64,000 bases of DNA from an uncultured Lachnospiraceae bacterium (lineage in GTDB: Bacteria > Bacillota > Clostridia > Lachnospirales > Lachnospiraceae): positions 1 through 64,000 of the forward strand of contig CAOKPU010000001.1 of the NCBI GenBank assembly GCA_948470755.1. Direction: 5' to 3'. Under the pieces are notes generated by a model that was not told where the DNA came from, searched no databases, and saw nothing but the letters and a program-made list of their open reading frames with translations. Positions 7,940 to 15,965 of the stretch are shown here, in pieces; within the stretch, counting starts at the first letter, position 1; each line of letters starts with the position of its first letter. Position numbers and translations under genes: made by a program.

Positions 7940-8842
7940 TTGGGGAAGAAAAAAAACAGTTCGATAATGAAAACGGAAGCAAGGGATGCATGGATTATGA
8001 TGGCTCCTGCAATTATTGTTTTGTCGGTAGTCGCGGTGTATCCGATTATCCGGACGGTATGGCTTAGTTTGCATGAAATGGTCCTGACAGATCCGGGCAG
8101 CGGCTATCCGTTTATTGGGATAAAGAATTATATTGCTATTTTTAAAGATAAACGGGCTTTGGAATCCATTGCCTTTACATTGAAGTTTACGGTAACGACG
8201 GTGGTTTTTGAATTGCTGATAGGGTTTACGGCGGCGCTGATCATGAATAAACCGTTTAAAGGGAAAGGGGTAGTCAGGGCGGCGATCCTGATTCCCTGGG
8301 CAATACCTACCTCTGTTTCCGCTATGATGTGGAAATTTATTTATAATGACCAGTATGGATTGTTCAATGATATTTTGCTTCGTTTCGGCATCATTGATAA
8401 GTACAAGGCGTGGCTGAGTACGGCGGATGGTTCCTTTATGGCATTGGTTATTACGGACGTCTGGAAGACGGCTCCATATATGGCGCTGCTCATATTGGCC
8501 GGATTGCAGATGATCCCGGAGGAACTTTATGAGGCGGCGGAGATTGACGGCGCCAGTGTGTTCCAAAAGTTTTTTTATGTAACACTGCCTACGGTTAAAA
8601 CGACGGTATTGGTTGCACTGCTGTTTAGGACATTGGATGCATTCAGGGTCTTTGATCTGATTTCGGTTATGACAGGCGGGGCCAATGGAACGGAGAGCGT
8701 ATCCGTCTATACGTATAATCATTTGATGAAATTCCTGGATTTTGGATATGGTTCAGCCATGGCTATGATGATATTCGTCGTTGTATTTATCATCAGCCTT
8801 ATTTATATGCGGGTTCTTGGCGACCAGATAACGGATAGGTAG
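7940..8842 (+). CDS. Sugar ABC transporter permease, MalF/UgpA type
   Basis: The inner-membrane protein has about 300 residues and six predicted transmembrane segments. The EAA loop that contacts the ATPase is clear (EELYEAAEIDGASVFQKFF). An ATG at 7925 opens the frame but overlaps the ribosome site. GGAGG (7927-7931) is correctly spaced (eight bases) for the TTG at 7940, giving MGKKKNSSIMKTEARDAW, so the TTG is chosen. It works with the MalG-type permease 11 bases downstream. No ATPase gene is present; a shared MsmK-type ATPase elsewhere is expected. Confidence 0.9.
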   Translation: MGKKKNSSIMKTEARDAWIMMAPAIIVLSVVAVYPIIRTVWLSLHEMVLTDPGSGYPFIGIKNYIAIFKDKRALESIAFTLKFTVTTVVFELLIGFTAALIMNKPFKGKGVVRAAILIPWAIPTSVSAMMWKFIYNDQYGLFNDILLRFGIIDKYKAWLSTADGSFMALVITDVWKTAPYMALLILAGLQMIPEELYEAAEIDGASVFQKFFYVTLPTVKTTVLVALLFRTLDAFRVFDLISVMTGGANGTESVSVYTYNHLMKFLDFGYGSAMAMMIFVVVFIISLIYMRVLGDQITDR

Positions 8843-8853
8843 GGGGTGGGAAG

Positions 8854-9690
8854 ATGCAGAAAAAGAAATCCATATGGAAAGAAGTTTTGTTTTACTTATT
8901 TGTCTGTGTTTTTGTAGGTATTATCGTGCTGCCTTTTTTCTGGCAGTTTCTGACCTCGGTGAAGCCTTTGTCTGAGATTTCAGCTATTCCTGCCAAATGG
9001 ATCCCAAGTTCAGTGCATGGGCAGTTTTATGTCAATGTATTTGAAAAACATCCTTTTGCGAAATATTTGCTGAACAGCCTTATTGTGGCTACGACAACGA
9101 CGGTGTTGAGTATATTGATTGGCGCGTCGGCAGCTTATGCGTTGGCCAGGCTGCGTTTTAAAGGGAAAAAAATAATGCTCATGGCTATTTTGAGTATTTC
9201 CATGTTCCCGACAATAGCGACGTTGAGCCCGATTTATCTGCTGTTGAAGCAATTAAAGCTTTTGAACAAATATGCAGGCCTTGTGATACCGTATATTACA
9301 TTCGCCCTGCCTTTAGCCATCTGGCTTTTGACCAATTTCTTTTCCCAGCTTCCAAAGGGTTTTGAAGAAGCGGCGTCAATTGACGGGTGTTCAAGGGCGA
9401 GGATCTTTTTTCAGATTATGTTGCCTTTGATAAAGCCGGCAATTTTTTCGGTAGGGCTGATCGTATTTATTAATGCCTGGAATGAATATATTTATGCATT
9501 GACATTTATGACGGATGATATGATGAGGACCGTTCCGGTAGGGATTGCGCTATTCCCCAGTAATTATGAACTGCCCTGGGGGGATATGGCTGCCGCTTCG
9601 GTCGTTGTTACGGTGCCGCTTATTATCTTGGTGCTGATTTTCCAGAGAAAGATTATTGCAGGGCTGACAACGGGCGGCGTAAAAGAATAA
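8854..9690 (+). CDS. Sugar ABC transporter permease, MalG/UgpE type
   Basis: The protein has 278 residues and six transmembrane segments. The EAA motif is GFEEAASIDGCSRARIFFQI, and the C-terminus FQRKIIAGLTTGGVKE is the classic end of MalG-like carbohydrate permeases. It pairs with the upstream MalF-type subunit to form the channel. GGGGTGGG precedes the ATG. The next gene, an aldo/keto reductase, starts 20 bases later, so transport and oxidation or reduction of the sugar are co-expressed. Confidence 0.93.
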   Translation: MQKKKSIWKEVLFYLFVCVFVGIIVLPFFWQFLTSVKPLSEISAIPAKWIPSSVHGQFYVNVFEKHPFAKYLLNSLIVATTTTVLSILIGASAAYALARLRFKGKKIMLMAILSISMFPTIATLSPIYLLLKQLKLLNKYAGLVIPYITFALPLAIWLLTNFFSQLPKGFEEAASIDGCSRARIFFQIMLPLIKPAIFSVGLIVFINAWNEYIYALTFMTDDMMRTVPVGIALFPSNYELPWGDMAAASVVVTVPLIILVLIFQRKIIAGLTTGGVKE

Positions 9691-9710
9691 ATATAGGAGA
9701 GTGGAGAAAC

Positions 9711-10607
9711 ATGAATTATGTGAAGTTTGGGGATGATTTAGAGCTATCCCAAGTAATTGTAGGATGCATGAGGGCAAAAGATGCGGGCATGGAAGGGGAG
9801 CGTATGCTTCGGTTTGTGGAGGAATGCCTGGATCTGGGCATTGACTCTTTTGACCATGCGCCGGTATATGGGGGATACGCCTGTGAAAAGTTGTTTGGGG
9901 ATGCAGTGTTAAGGAAGAAGCCGGAACTGAGACGGAAAATGAAGATCGTGACAAAAACCGGGATTGTGCTTCCCGGAACGGAAGGGAATCAGGTAATTTA
10001 CTATAAATCGACAAAAAAAGAAATTATAAAAGAATTGGAGGAATCCTTGGAAAAGCTGGGAACAGATTATGTGGATCTGTTGCTTGTGCATCGTCCGGAT
10101 CCTCTGGCCGATCCTGCAGAGACGGCGGATGCGTTGGAGACCGTGGTAAAAGAAGGAAAGGCGCTGCATATAGGAGTATCGAATTTTATGCCTTCCCAGA
10201 TAACGATGCTTCAAAGTTATTTATCAATCCCTCTGGTGACAAATCAGATGGAGCTGTCCGTAAAAAATGTGGATAATTTCTTTAACGGCGTTTTAGACGA
10301 CGCGCTTACAAGGAGGATGCCCCTTATGGCATGGTCCCCTCTTGGAGGAGGCAGCGTATTTTCAGGGGAAGATGGGCAATCGGTGCGTCTGCGCAAAGTA
10401 TTGGCTGAGATCGCGCAAGATCACGGAACGACCATGGACGGCGTTATGTATGCCTGGCTGTTTGTACATCCGGTAAGGATTGCGGCCATTACAGGGACAA
10501 TGAACATTGAAAGAGTCAGGACGGCGGCGGACGCCCGGGAACTGTCTTTGTCTTACGATGAGTGGTATCGGATTCTGGCGGCGTCCCGGGGTTTTGATGT
10601 GCCTTAG
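9711..10607 (+). CDS. Aldo/keto reductase (YdhF-like)
   Basis: This is a 298-residue TIM-barrel NAD(P)H oxidoreductase. The catalytic tetrad is visible: Asp and Tyr in FDHAPVYGG (about 48-53), Lys in VTKTG (about 82) and His in LLVHRPDP. Cofactor-binding elements include GVSNF and MAWSPLGGG. It is most like the YdhF branch. Located between a sugar permease and a Gfo/Idh dehydrogenase, it probably converts an imported sugar or its keto form. Cytoplasmic. The exact reaction is not predictable. Confidence 0.9.
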   Translation: MNYVKFGDDLELSQVIVGCMRAKDAGMEGERMLRFVEECLDLGIDSFDHAPVYGGYACEKLFGDAVLRKKPELRRKMKIVTKTGIVLPGTEGNQVIYYKSTKKEIIKELEESLEKLGTDYVDLLLVHRPDPLADPAETADALETVVKEGKALHIGVSNFMPSQITMLQSYLSIPLVTNQMELSVKNVDNFFNGVLDDALTRRMPLMAWSPLGGGSVFSGEDGQSVRLRKVLAEIAQDHGTTMDGVMYAWLFVHPVRIAAITGTMNIERVRTAADARELSLSYDEWYRILAASRGFDVP

Positions 10608-10627
10608 GAAAAAGAAGGAGGCGGATG

Positions 10628-11707
10628 ATGGGAAAGATTCGTTTTGGACTGATTGGATCAGGGTGGAGAGCGGAGTTTTACATACGGATTGCACAGGCTG
10701 TGCCGGATTTATTTGAACTGACGGCTGTTTTAGTGCGGGATCAGGAAAAAGGCCGGATCTTTTCGGAACGTATGAATGTGAGGGTAGTCAATACCTTGGA
10801 GGATCTGGCAAAAACGGGACCGGGATATGTGGTTTTGGCAGTAAAAAGAGGGGTTATATCAGAATATTTGCCGAGGCTGTTTGAAAAAGGGATTCCGGTC
10901 CTGTGCGAAACTCCGCCGGCAGAGAGTGTAGAGGCCTTGGAATCTGTTTGGAAGAGTTATAAAGAATATGACGGTAAGATACAGGTGGCGGAACAGTATT
11001 TTGCCCAGCCCCTTTATGCCGCATGGTATAAAGCCATCGTGGATGGAAAGCTGGGAGAAGTGCAGAATATCAATATTTCCGCTTTGCATGGTTATCATGG
11101 CGTCAGCATAATCCGTCGCTTTCTCCGGACGGGATGGGAAAACTGCAGGATTTATGGCAAGCGATTCTGGTTTGATGTAACGGAAACATACGGACGGGAA
11201 GGGATGGCGTTTGACGGGGAAGTATTCAGATGTTCCAGGGATCGCCTGACGTTTGAATTTGAAAACGGGAAAGTGGCTTATTTCGATTTCTCGGATCCGG
11301 CCCAATATCATTCCTTTATCCGTACAAGGCAATTGACCGTACAGGGCGTACGGGGGGAGATTGACGATATGACAATCCGCTACCTGACGGATGAAAATAT
11401 ACCTGTTACACAGGAACTGAACAGGATCGATCTGGGCGTATATAATAATCAGGAGTGGTCTCATTTTGGGATTATGCTGGGGGAAGAATTCTTGTATAAG
11501 ACCCCGTTTCTGAACGCGCGCCTGAATGATGATGAAATCGCTGTAGCTACGTGTATGATGAAGATGAAGGAGTATCTGGATATAGGGACGGATTTTTATA
11601 GCCTGCAGGATGCTTTGCAGGATATGTATTTCAGCCTTAAAATGGAAGAGGCATTGGAGAACCCTAATAGGGAAATCCTCACGGAATCCAGGATATGGAT
11701 ATTATAA
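10628..11707 (+). CDS. Gfo/Idh/MocA-family oxidoreductase
   Basis: The protein has 359 residues, with an N-terminal Rossmann fold (RFGLIGSGWRAEFYIRIAQA) and a C-terminal alpha/beta domain. The usual EKP loop is replaced by CETPPAES, and the region VAEQYFAQPLYAAW follows. The change at EKP means the catalytic Lys may be missing, so activity on a standard sugar is not certain. Two ATGs are adjacent; GGAGG is six bases from the second (10628), which is chosen. It is the last gene of the LacI-controlled operon, ending before a strong terminator. Confidence 0.85.
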   Translation: MGKIRFGLIGSGWRAEFYIRIAQAVPDLFELTAVLVRDQEKGRIFSERMNVRVVNTLEDLAKTGPGYVVLAVKRGVISEYLPRLFEKGIPVLCETPPAESVEALESVWKSYKEYDGKIQVAEQYFAQPLYAAWYKAIVDGKLGEVQNINISALHGYHGVSIIRRFLRTGWENCRIYGKRFWFDVTETYGREGMAFDGEVFRCSRDRLTFEFENGKVAYFDFSDPAQYHSFIRTRQLTVQGVRGEIDDMTIRYLTDENIPVTQELNRIDLGVYNNQEWSHFGIMLGEEFLYKTPFLNARLNDDEIAVATCMMKMKEYLDIGTDFYSLQDALQDMYFSLKMEEALENPNREILTESRIWIL

Positions 11708-11731
11708 GGGAATAAGGTGAAACGATGATCG

Positions 11732-11772
11732 TTCAGCCCGTCCGGCGGATGCCGGATGGGCTGAAATAGTTT
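11732..11772 (+). terminator. Terminator of the sugar ABC operon
   Basis: TTCAGCCCGTCCGGC (11732-11746) pairs with GCCGGATGGGCTGAA (11751-11765) over a four-base loop, with one G-T pair, then ATAGTTT. Confidence 0.75.
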
Positions 11773-11841
11773 AACAAAATGATTTCTTTTGGAACGTCCC
11801 TTGGCTCGTTACCCGCGGGAAACAATACGCAGGCGGAAGGG

Positions 11842-11870
11842 TTGTTTCCCGTATAGAGATATGATAAAAT
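11842..11870 (+). promoter_or_regulatory. Possible promoter for the deaminase gene
   Basis: TTGTTT, a 17-base spacer and TAAAAT (11865-11870) lie 36 bases before the start codon. The match is moderate. Confidence 0.4.
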
Positions 11871-11906
11871 AAGGGCGGATATTGAAAGGAAGGGAGAGAC
11901 AATACT

Positions 11907-13208
11907 ATGGGGATTGTGTTGAAGGATATATTGGCGGTCCTTCCCGGGCAGGGGAAGGATGAGGTGAAACAAACCAGCATATATATTGAAGGAAGCAGGA
12001 TTGCGGCAGTGGGGGAGATGCCGGAGGGATTCCGGGAGGAAAGGGTGATCGACGGAAAGGATAAGATGGTCATTCCGGGGCTGGTTAATTGCCATACCCA
12101 TTCCTATATGGCTTTTATGCGGAATGTGGCAGATGATCTTTCTTTTATGGACTGGCTTTTTGGTTCCATTGACCCGATCGAGCAGCAGATGACGGATGAA
12201 GATACTTATTGGGGAGCCTGTCTCGCCATAATAGAAATGATAAAAAGCGGGACGACTTGCTTTAATGATATGCAGATGAATATTCATCAGACAACCAGGG
12301 CGGTGAAGGAGTCCGGTATGCGGGCGGTGATCAGCAGAGGGCTGGTCGGGAACGGTAATGATGAAGCAGGGCAGATGCGTCTGCGTCAGGCTTATGAAGA
12401 AAGGGATGCGGCGAAAGACTGCGACAGATTAAGCTTTATGTTAGGCCCCCACGCACCCTATACTTGTGACGACGGGTTCATGAGGGTCGTGTCTGAAGAG
12501 GCGAAGAAAAACGGGATGGGGATTCATGTGCATCTGTCGGAAAGCCTTAGCGAAGTCGGGCAGATCCGGGAAAAGTACGGTTGTACGCCGATTGAAATGG
12601 CGGACCGGAACGGGCTTTTCGATGTGCCTGCAATAGCGGCCCATTGCGTGCAGATAACGGATAAGGATATGGATATTTTGAAAGAAAAGAAGGTCAGCGT
12701 GGTGACGAATCCTGCCAGCAATATGAAGCTTGGGAACGGCTTCGCACCTATAGCAAAGCTGCTGGAAAAAGGGGTGAATGTCTGTCTGGGAACGGATGGG
12801 GCGGCATCCAATAACAGTTTGAATATGTTCCATGAACTCAGCCTTCTGACATTGATCCACAAAGGGGTGAATAAAACGCCCCAATGCATCAGCGCGAGGG
12901 AGGGGTTCCGGATCGCTACGATAAACGGTGCAAAGGCACTGGGGATGGAGCAGGAGATCGGTTCCATTGAAGCGGGGAAAAAAGCCGATCTTGCCATCCT
13001 GAATCTGAATACCCCGTCTTTGACGCCAAGGAATAACCTGATTGCGGGGCTTTGTTATTCCGCAAATGGCTCGGAGGTGGAAACCGTAATCATTGACGGT
13101 AAGACCGTGATGGAAGATGGGAAGATATTGACGATGGATGAAGATCTGGTGTATAAAAAGGTTAATGAAATTATTGTCCGCATGGGCTTGGATAAGAAGG
13201 AATATTGA
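11907..13208 (+). CDS. mtaD: 5-methylthioadenosine/S-adenosylhomocysteine deaminase family amidohydrolase
   Basis: This is a 433-residue metal-dependent amidohydrolase. Metal and catalytic motifs are all present: PGLVNCHTHSYMAF (HxH), HVHLSES, AIAAHCVQ, NPASNMKLGNGFAPI and LGTDGAASNNSLNMF (catalytic Asp). The family deaminates MTA, SAH, 5'-deoxyadenosine or related nucleosides to the inosine forms. It is followed 109 bases later by an SAH-hydrolase-family enzyme, which supports a role in clearing SAH after methylation. If SAH is deaminated first, the next enzyme would act on S-inosylhomocysteine. Amidohydrolases of this group are often misnamed chlorohydrolases. Confidence 0.85.
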   Translation: MGIVLKDILAVLPGQGKDEVKQTSIYIEGSRIAAVGEMPEGFREERVIDGKDKMVIPGLVNCHTHSYMAFMRNVADDLSFMDWLFGSIDPIEQQMTDEDTYWGACLAIIEMIKSGTTCFNDMQMNIHQTTRAVKESGMRAVISRGLVGNGNDEAGQMRLRQAYEERDAAKDCDRLSFMLGPHAPYTCDDGFMRVVSEEAKKNGMGIHVHLSESLSEVGQIREKYGCTPIEMADRNGLFDVPAIAAHCVQITDKDMDILKEKKVSVVTNPASNMKLGNGFAPIAKLLEKGVNVCLGTDGAASNNSLNMFHELSLLTLIHKGVNKTPQCISAREGFRIATINGAKALGMEQEIGSIEAGKKADLAILNLNTPSLTPRNNLIAGLCYSANGSEVETVIIDGKTVMEDGKILTMDEDLVYKKVNEIIVRMGLDKKEY

Positions 13209-13317
13209 CGAATATATAGCTGCCATGCAGTTATGATATAAGTGATGATAGGACAGACGACCATCACTATAATAAAAATTCGGCTGAATCATCTCAAATT
13301 TTATTGGAGGACAGGAA

Positions 13318-14565
13318 ATGAGCAGTGAAATCAGAGACATTAATTTAGCCGGATCCGGCGAACGCAAAATTGAATGGGTAAAGAGAAATTGTGATTTGCT
13401 CCGTACTTTGGAGAAAGAATTCTCGGAAACGAAACCTTTTGAAGGAAAGAAAATAGCGCTTTCCGTACATTTGGAGGCAAAAACGGCTTATCTGTGCAAA
13501 GTATTAAAAGCAGGAGGGGCCCAGATGTATGTGACGGGTTCCAACCCTCTTTCCACGCAGGACGATGTGGCGGCGGCCTTGGTAAAGGACGGGCTGGAAG
13601 TACATGCATGGTATGACTGCACCCCGGAAGAATATGAAATGCATATCCGCCACGTATTGGAAGCAGGGCCGAATATTATTATTGACGATGGCGGGGATCT
13701 GGTAAACATGGTTCATACGCATATGCCGGAATTGATCCCGGCCATTATCGGCGGATGTGAGGAAACGACAACGGGGATTATCCGTCTGGAGGCCATGGAC
13801 AAAGCCGGGGAATTGAAGTTCCCTATGGTTCGTGTCAATAATGCGGACTGCAAGCACTTGTTTGACAACCGGTACGGCACAGGCCAGTCCGTATGGGATG
13901 GCATCAACAGGACTACAAATCTGATCGTGGCAGGGAAGATTGTGGTAGTGGCAGGATATGGCTGGTGCGGCAAAGGTACGGCCATGAGGGCGAAGGGGCT
14001 TGGAGCCAGAGTGGTTGTGACGGAAATCGATCCGATCAAAGCAATTGAGGCGGTTATGGATGGATTTGACGTGATGCCGATGAAGGAAGCGGCTAAAGTA
14101 GGCGATTTCTTCGTAACAGTTACCGGCTGCGATAAAGTAATCGATGAAGAGGATTTTGCTGTTATGAAAGATGGGGCAATCCTTTGCAATGCAGGGCATT
14201 TCGACTGTGAAATCGATATGGCGAGGCTGCGTGAGATTGCTGTGGAGACAAGAGAACAAAGAAAGAATATCATGGGTTATAAATTGCCGGGCGGGCAATG
14301 GATCTTTGTCCTGGCGGAAGGCAGGCTGGTCAATTTGGCGGCAGGCGACGGCCATCCGGCGGAAATTATGGATATGAGCTTTGCGATCCAGGCTCTTTCC
14401 GCAAAATATCTTGTGGAACATGGCGGTGAGCTGAAGGAAAAGCTGATCGATGTACCGAGGGAAGTGGATATGGATGTAGCAAGGCGTAAATTATCCTTCC
14501 TTGGCAAGGAAATTGATGTGCTGACGGCAGAGCAGGAGAAATACCTGAACAGCTATAGCTTATAA
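13318..14565 (+). CDS. ahcY: Adenosylhomocysteinase-family protein (SAH or S-inosylhomocysteine hydrolase)
   Basis: The 415-residue protein is the short archaeal/Thermotoga-like form without the extra segment of long eukaryotic-type enzymes. The NAD-binding loop is VVVAGYGWCGKGTAMRAKG. Other conserved parts are TGSNPLSTQDDVAAAL, DDGGDLV, EETTTG, NNADCKHLFDNRYGTGQS and LAAGDGHP. The reaction is reversible hydrolysis of the thioether to homocysteine and a nucleoside, in the cytoplasm. The substrate-site segment reads SVHLEAKTAYL rather than the canonical HMTxxTA. Together with the upstream deaminase this makes S-inosylhomocysteine a realistic substrate, as shown for an archaeal relative. A rho-independent terminator follows. 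Confidence 0.88.
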   Translation: MSSEIRDINLAGSGERKIEWVKRNCDLLRTLEKEFSETKPFEGKKIALSVHLEAKTAYLCKVLKAGGAQMYVTGSNPLSTQDDVAAALVKDGLEVHAWYDCTPEEYEMHIRHVLEAGPNIIIDDGGDLVNMVHTHMPELIPAIIGGCEETTTGIIRLEAMDKAGELKFPMVRVNNADCKHLFDNRYGTGQSVWDGINRTTNLIVAGKIVVVAGYGWCGKGTAMRAKGLGARVVVTEIDPIKAIEAVMDGFDVMPMKEAAKVGDFFVTVTGCDKVIDEEDFAVMKDGAILCNAGHFDCEIDMARLREIAVETREQRKNIMGYKLPGGQWIFVLAEGRLVNLAAGDGHPAEIMDMSFAIQALSAKYLVEHGGELKEKLIDVPREVDMDVARRKLSFLGKEIDVLTAEQEKYLNSYSL

Positions 14566-14598
14566 TAAATGGTAAATTTTAAGTCTGCATAAAAGGAT

Positions 14599-14632
14599 GG
14601 GGCTGCCGGAAAGAAGGCGGCCCCATAAATCT
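14599..14632 (+). terminator. Terminator after the SAH-hydrolase-family gene
   Basis: GGGGCTGCC (14599-14607) pairs with GGCGGCCCC (14616-14624), followed by ATAAATCTTT. The U tract is weak. Confidence 0.6.
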
Positions 14633-14699
14633 TTCCAGGAATAATGCATGATATCGGTGTCGTATGGAATGACGTGGGGATGGGAAGGGGGATATTCGG

Positions 14700-15888
14700 T
14701 CAGACAGGTATTTTCAATGTCTGCCCGATGCTTAACATGTCGTTGGTAAGCCCGTTCAGTTTTTTGATGGCATCTACCGTAGTATTGTAACGTCTGGAAA
14801 GCAGCCAAAGCGTATCGCCGGATCGGACTTTATATTCAATATAAGGAACTTCCTGGGAAGAAGGAATTTTCAACACCTGGCCGATGTTAAGCAAATCGCC
14901 GGTAAGCCCGTTCAGGCGTTTGATGGCGTCTACTGTAGTATGGAATCTTTGGGCAATCAGCCAAAGGCTGTCTCCCGGCTGGACGACGTAATTGCTGACG
15001 CCGGCTTCCGGCCCGGGGGAAGGGATATTCTGCCCAATGCCGAGATAAGCGTCATATAGGGCTTTCCAGGTAAGGGGGCCTACGATCCCGTCAGCAGACA
15101 GGCCCATTGCCTGTTGGAATGCTATGACCGATTGGCGGGTCCCGCTGCCGAAAATACCGTCTTGGGAAGGGCTTGGGATGCCGGGATAATACTCGGAAAT
15201 AACATTTAAAAGATATTGCAGGGTAATGACGTCCTGTCCGCCGGAACCTTGACGGAGTACTGAATCGGGCGGGACGGTGCCGATCCCGAGGGTGCTTCCT
15301 TCGCTGCTTAGTTCGGCCAGCTTTGTGACGGCAGTATAGAGGCTGGAGATTTTATACCATGTTGCCTTGCCTACGATGCCGTCGGGAGACAGGCCGAAAA
15401 TGCTTTGGAATTTTGTGACGGCGGATTTGGTACTGGCCCCAAATGTTCCTGCGGGGTCGGTAATGGCAGGGATGGCGGGGTAATTGCGTCTTATTCTGTT
15501 TAAATACGTCTGGATCGTCTGCACATTAAGTCCCGAACTTCCGGTTTTCAAAGGAGTCCCCGGATAGGAGGAAAGGGAGCCGGTTACAATGTTTGTCTGT
15601 GTGATTTCTATATCTTTTGGGTAATAGGAACGCAGGATTTGCAAAGGGGTATATCCCTGGTCTGCTAAAGAGACCGTTCCCCATTGGGACAATCCTTGGC
15701 AGGAAACGGTGGAACCATTACAGAAAGAGGTGAAATAAGGGGCATTCTGCCCTTTCCTCCGGACATATTCGTTAAAAATCTTGTCTACGATCCGGCTGAT
15801 GGATTCATAAATGGGCCGTCCGTATACAAAATATTGGTCATAAGCGGTGCTGTTTGTGATGTCAAAGCTGTAGCCCCGGTTCCGGTAC
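14700..15888 (-). CDS. C-terminal part of a split spore-type peptidoglycan-binding LysM protein
   Basis: In order: the end of a SpoIID-like region (YRNRGYSFDITNSTAYDQYF, then SFCNGSTVSCQGLSQWGT and LQILRSYYPKDIEI), two peptidoglycan-binding repeats (about 120-190 and 215-290 of this part) and two LysM domains (VVQPGDSLWLIAQRF and KVRSGDTLWLLSRRY). An ATG exists at 15908, but its first seven residues belong to the inserted element. In the intact gene this part continues the 18014-18643 fragment: ...RVYTEW joins YRNRGYSF... in frame, giving about 604 residues. Proteins of this build occur in spore-forming Lachnospiraceae and probably act on the spore cortex or envelope. As it stands, the gene is interrupted. 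Confidence 0.88.
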
Positions 15889-15898
15889 GCCGGAATCA
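15880..15898. other. Junction of the intervening element, C-terminal side
   Basis: TTCCGG-TAC-GCCGGAA. The gene side ends ...GGTTCCGG and the element side begins GCCGGAATCA. TAC (15886-15888) is shared with 18015-18017 and is the probable crossover core. GGAATCA (15892-15898) is half of the inverted repeat that appears when the element ends are joined. Confidence 0.75.
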
Positions 15899-15916
15899 TG
15901 GATGGCATAGTAAAAT

Positions 15917-15925
15917 GGGGGGGGG
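15917..15925. repeat. Nine-base G homopolymer
   Basis: This run of nine G (C on the gene strand) lies in the non-coding end of the intervening element, between the recombinase stop and the junction. Such tracts slip easily, but it is outside any recognised reading frame. Confidence 0.8.
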
Positions 15926-15965
15926 TAAAAGCAGTATGGCCATAAGCGGAAAGGACGGGGAAGGG

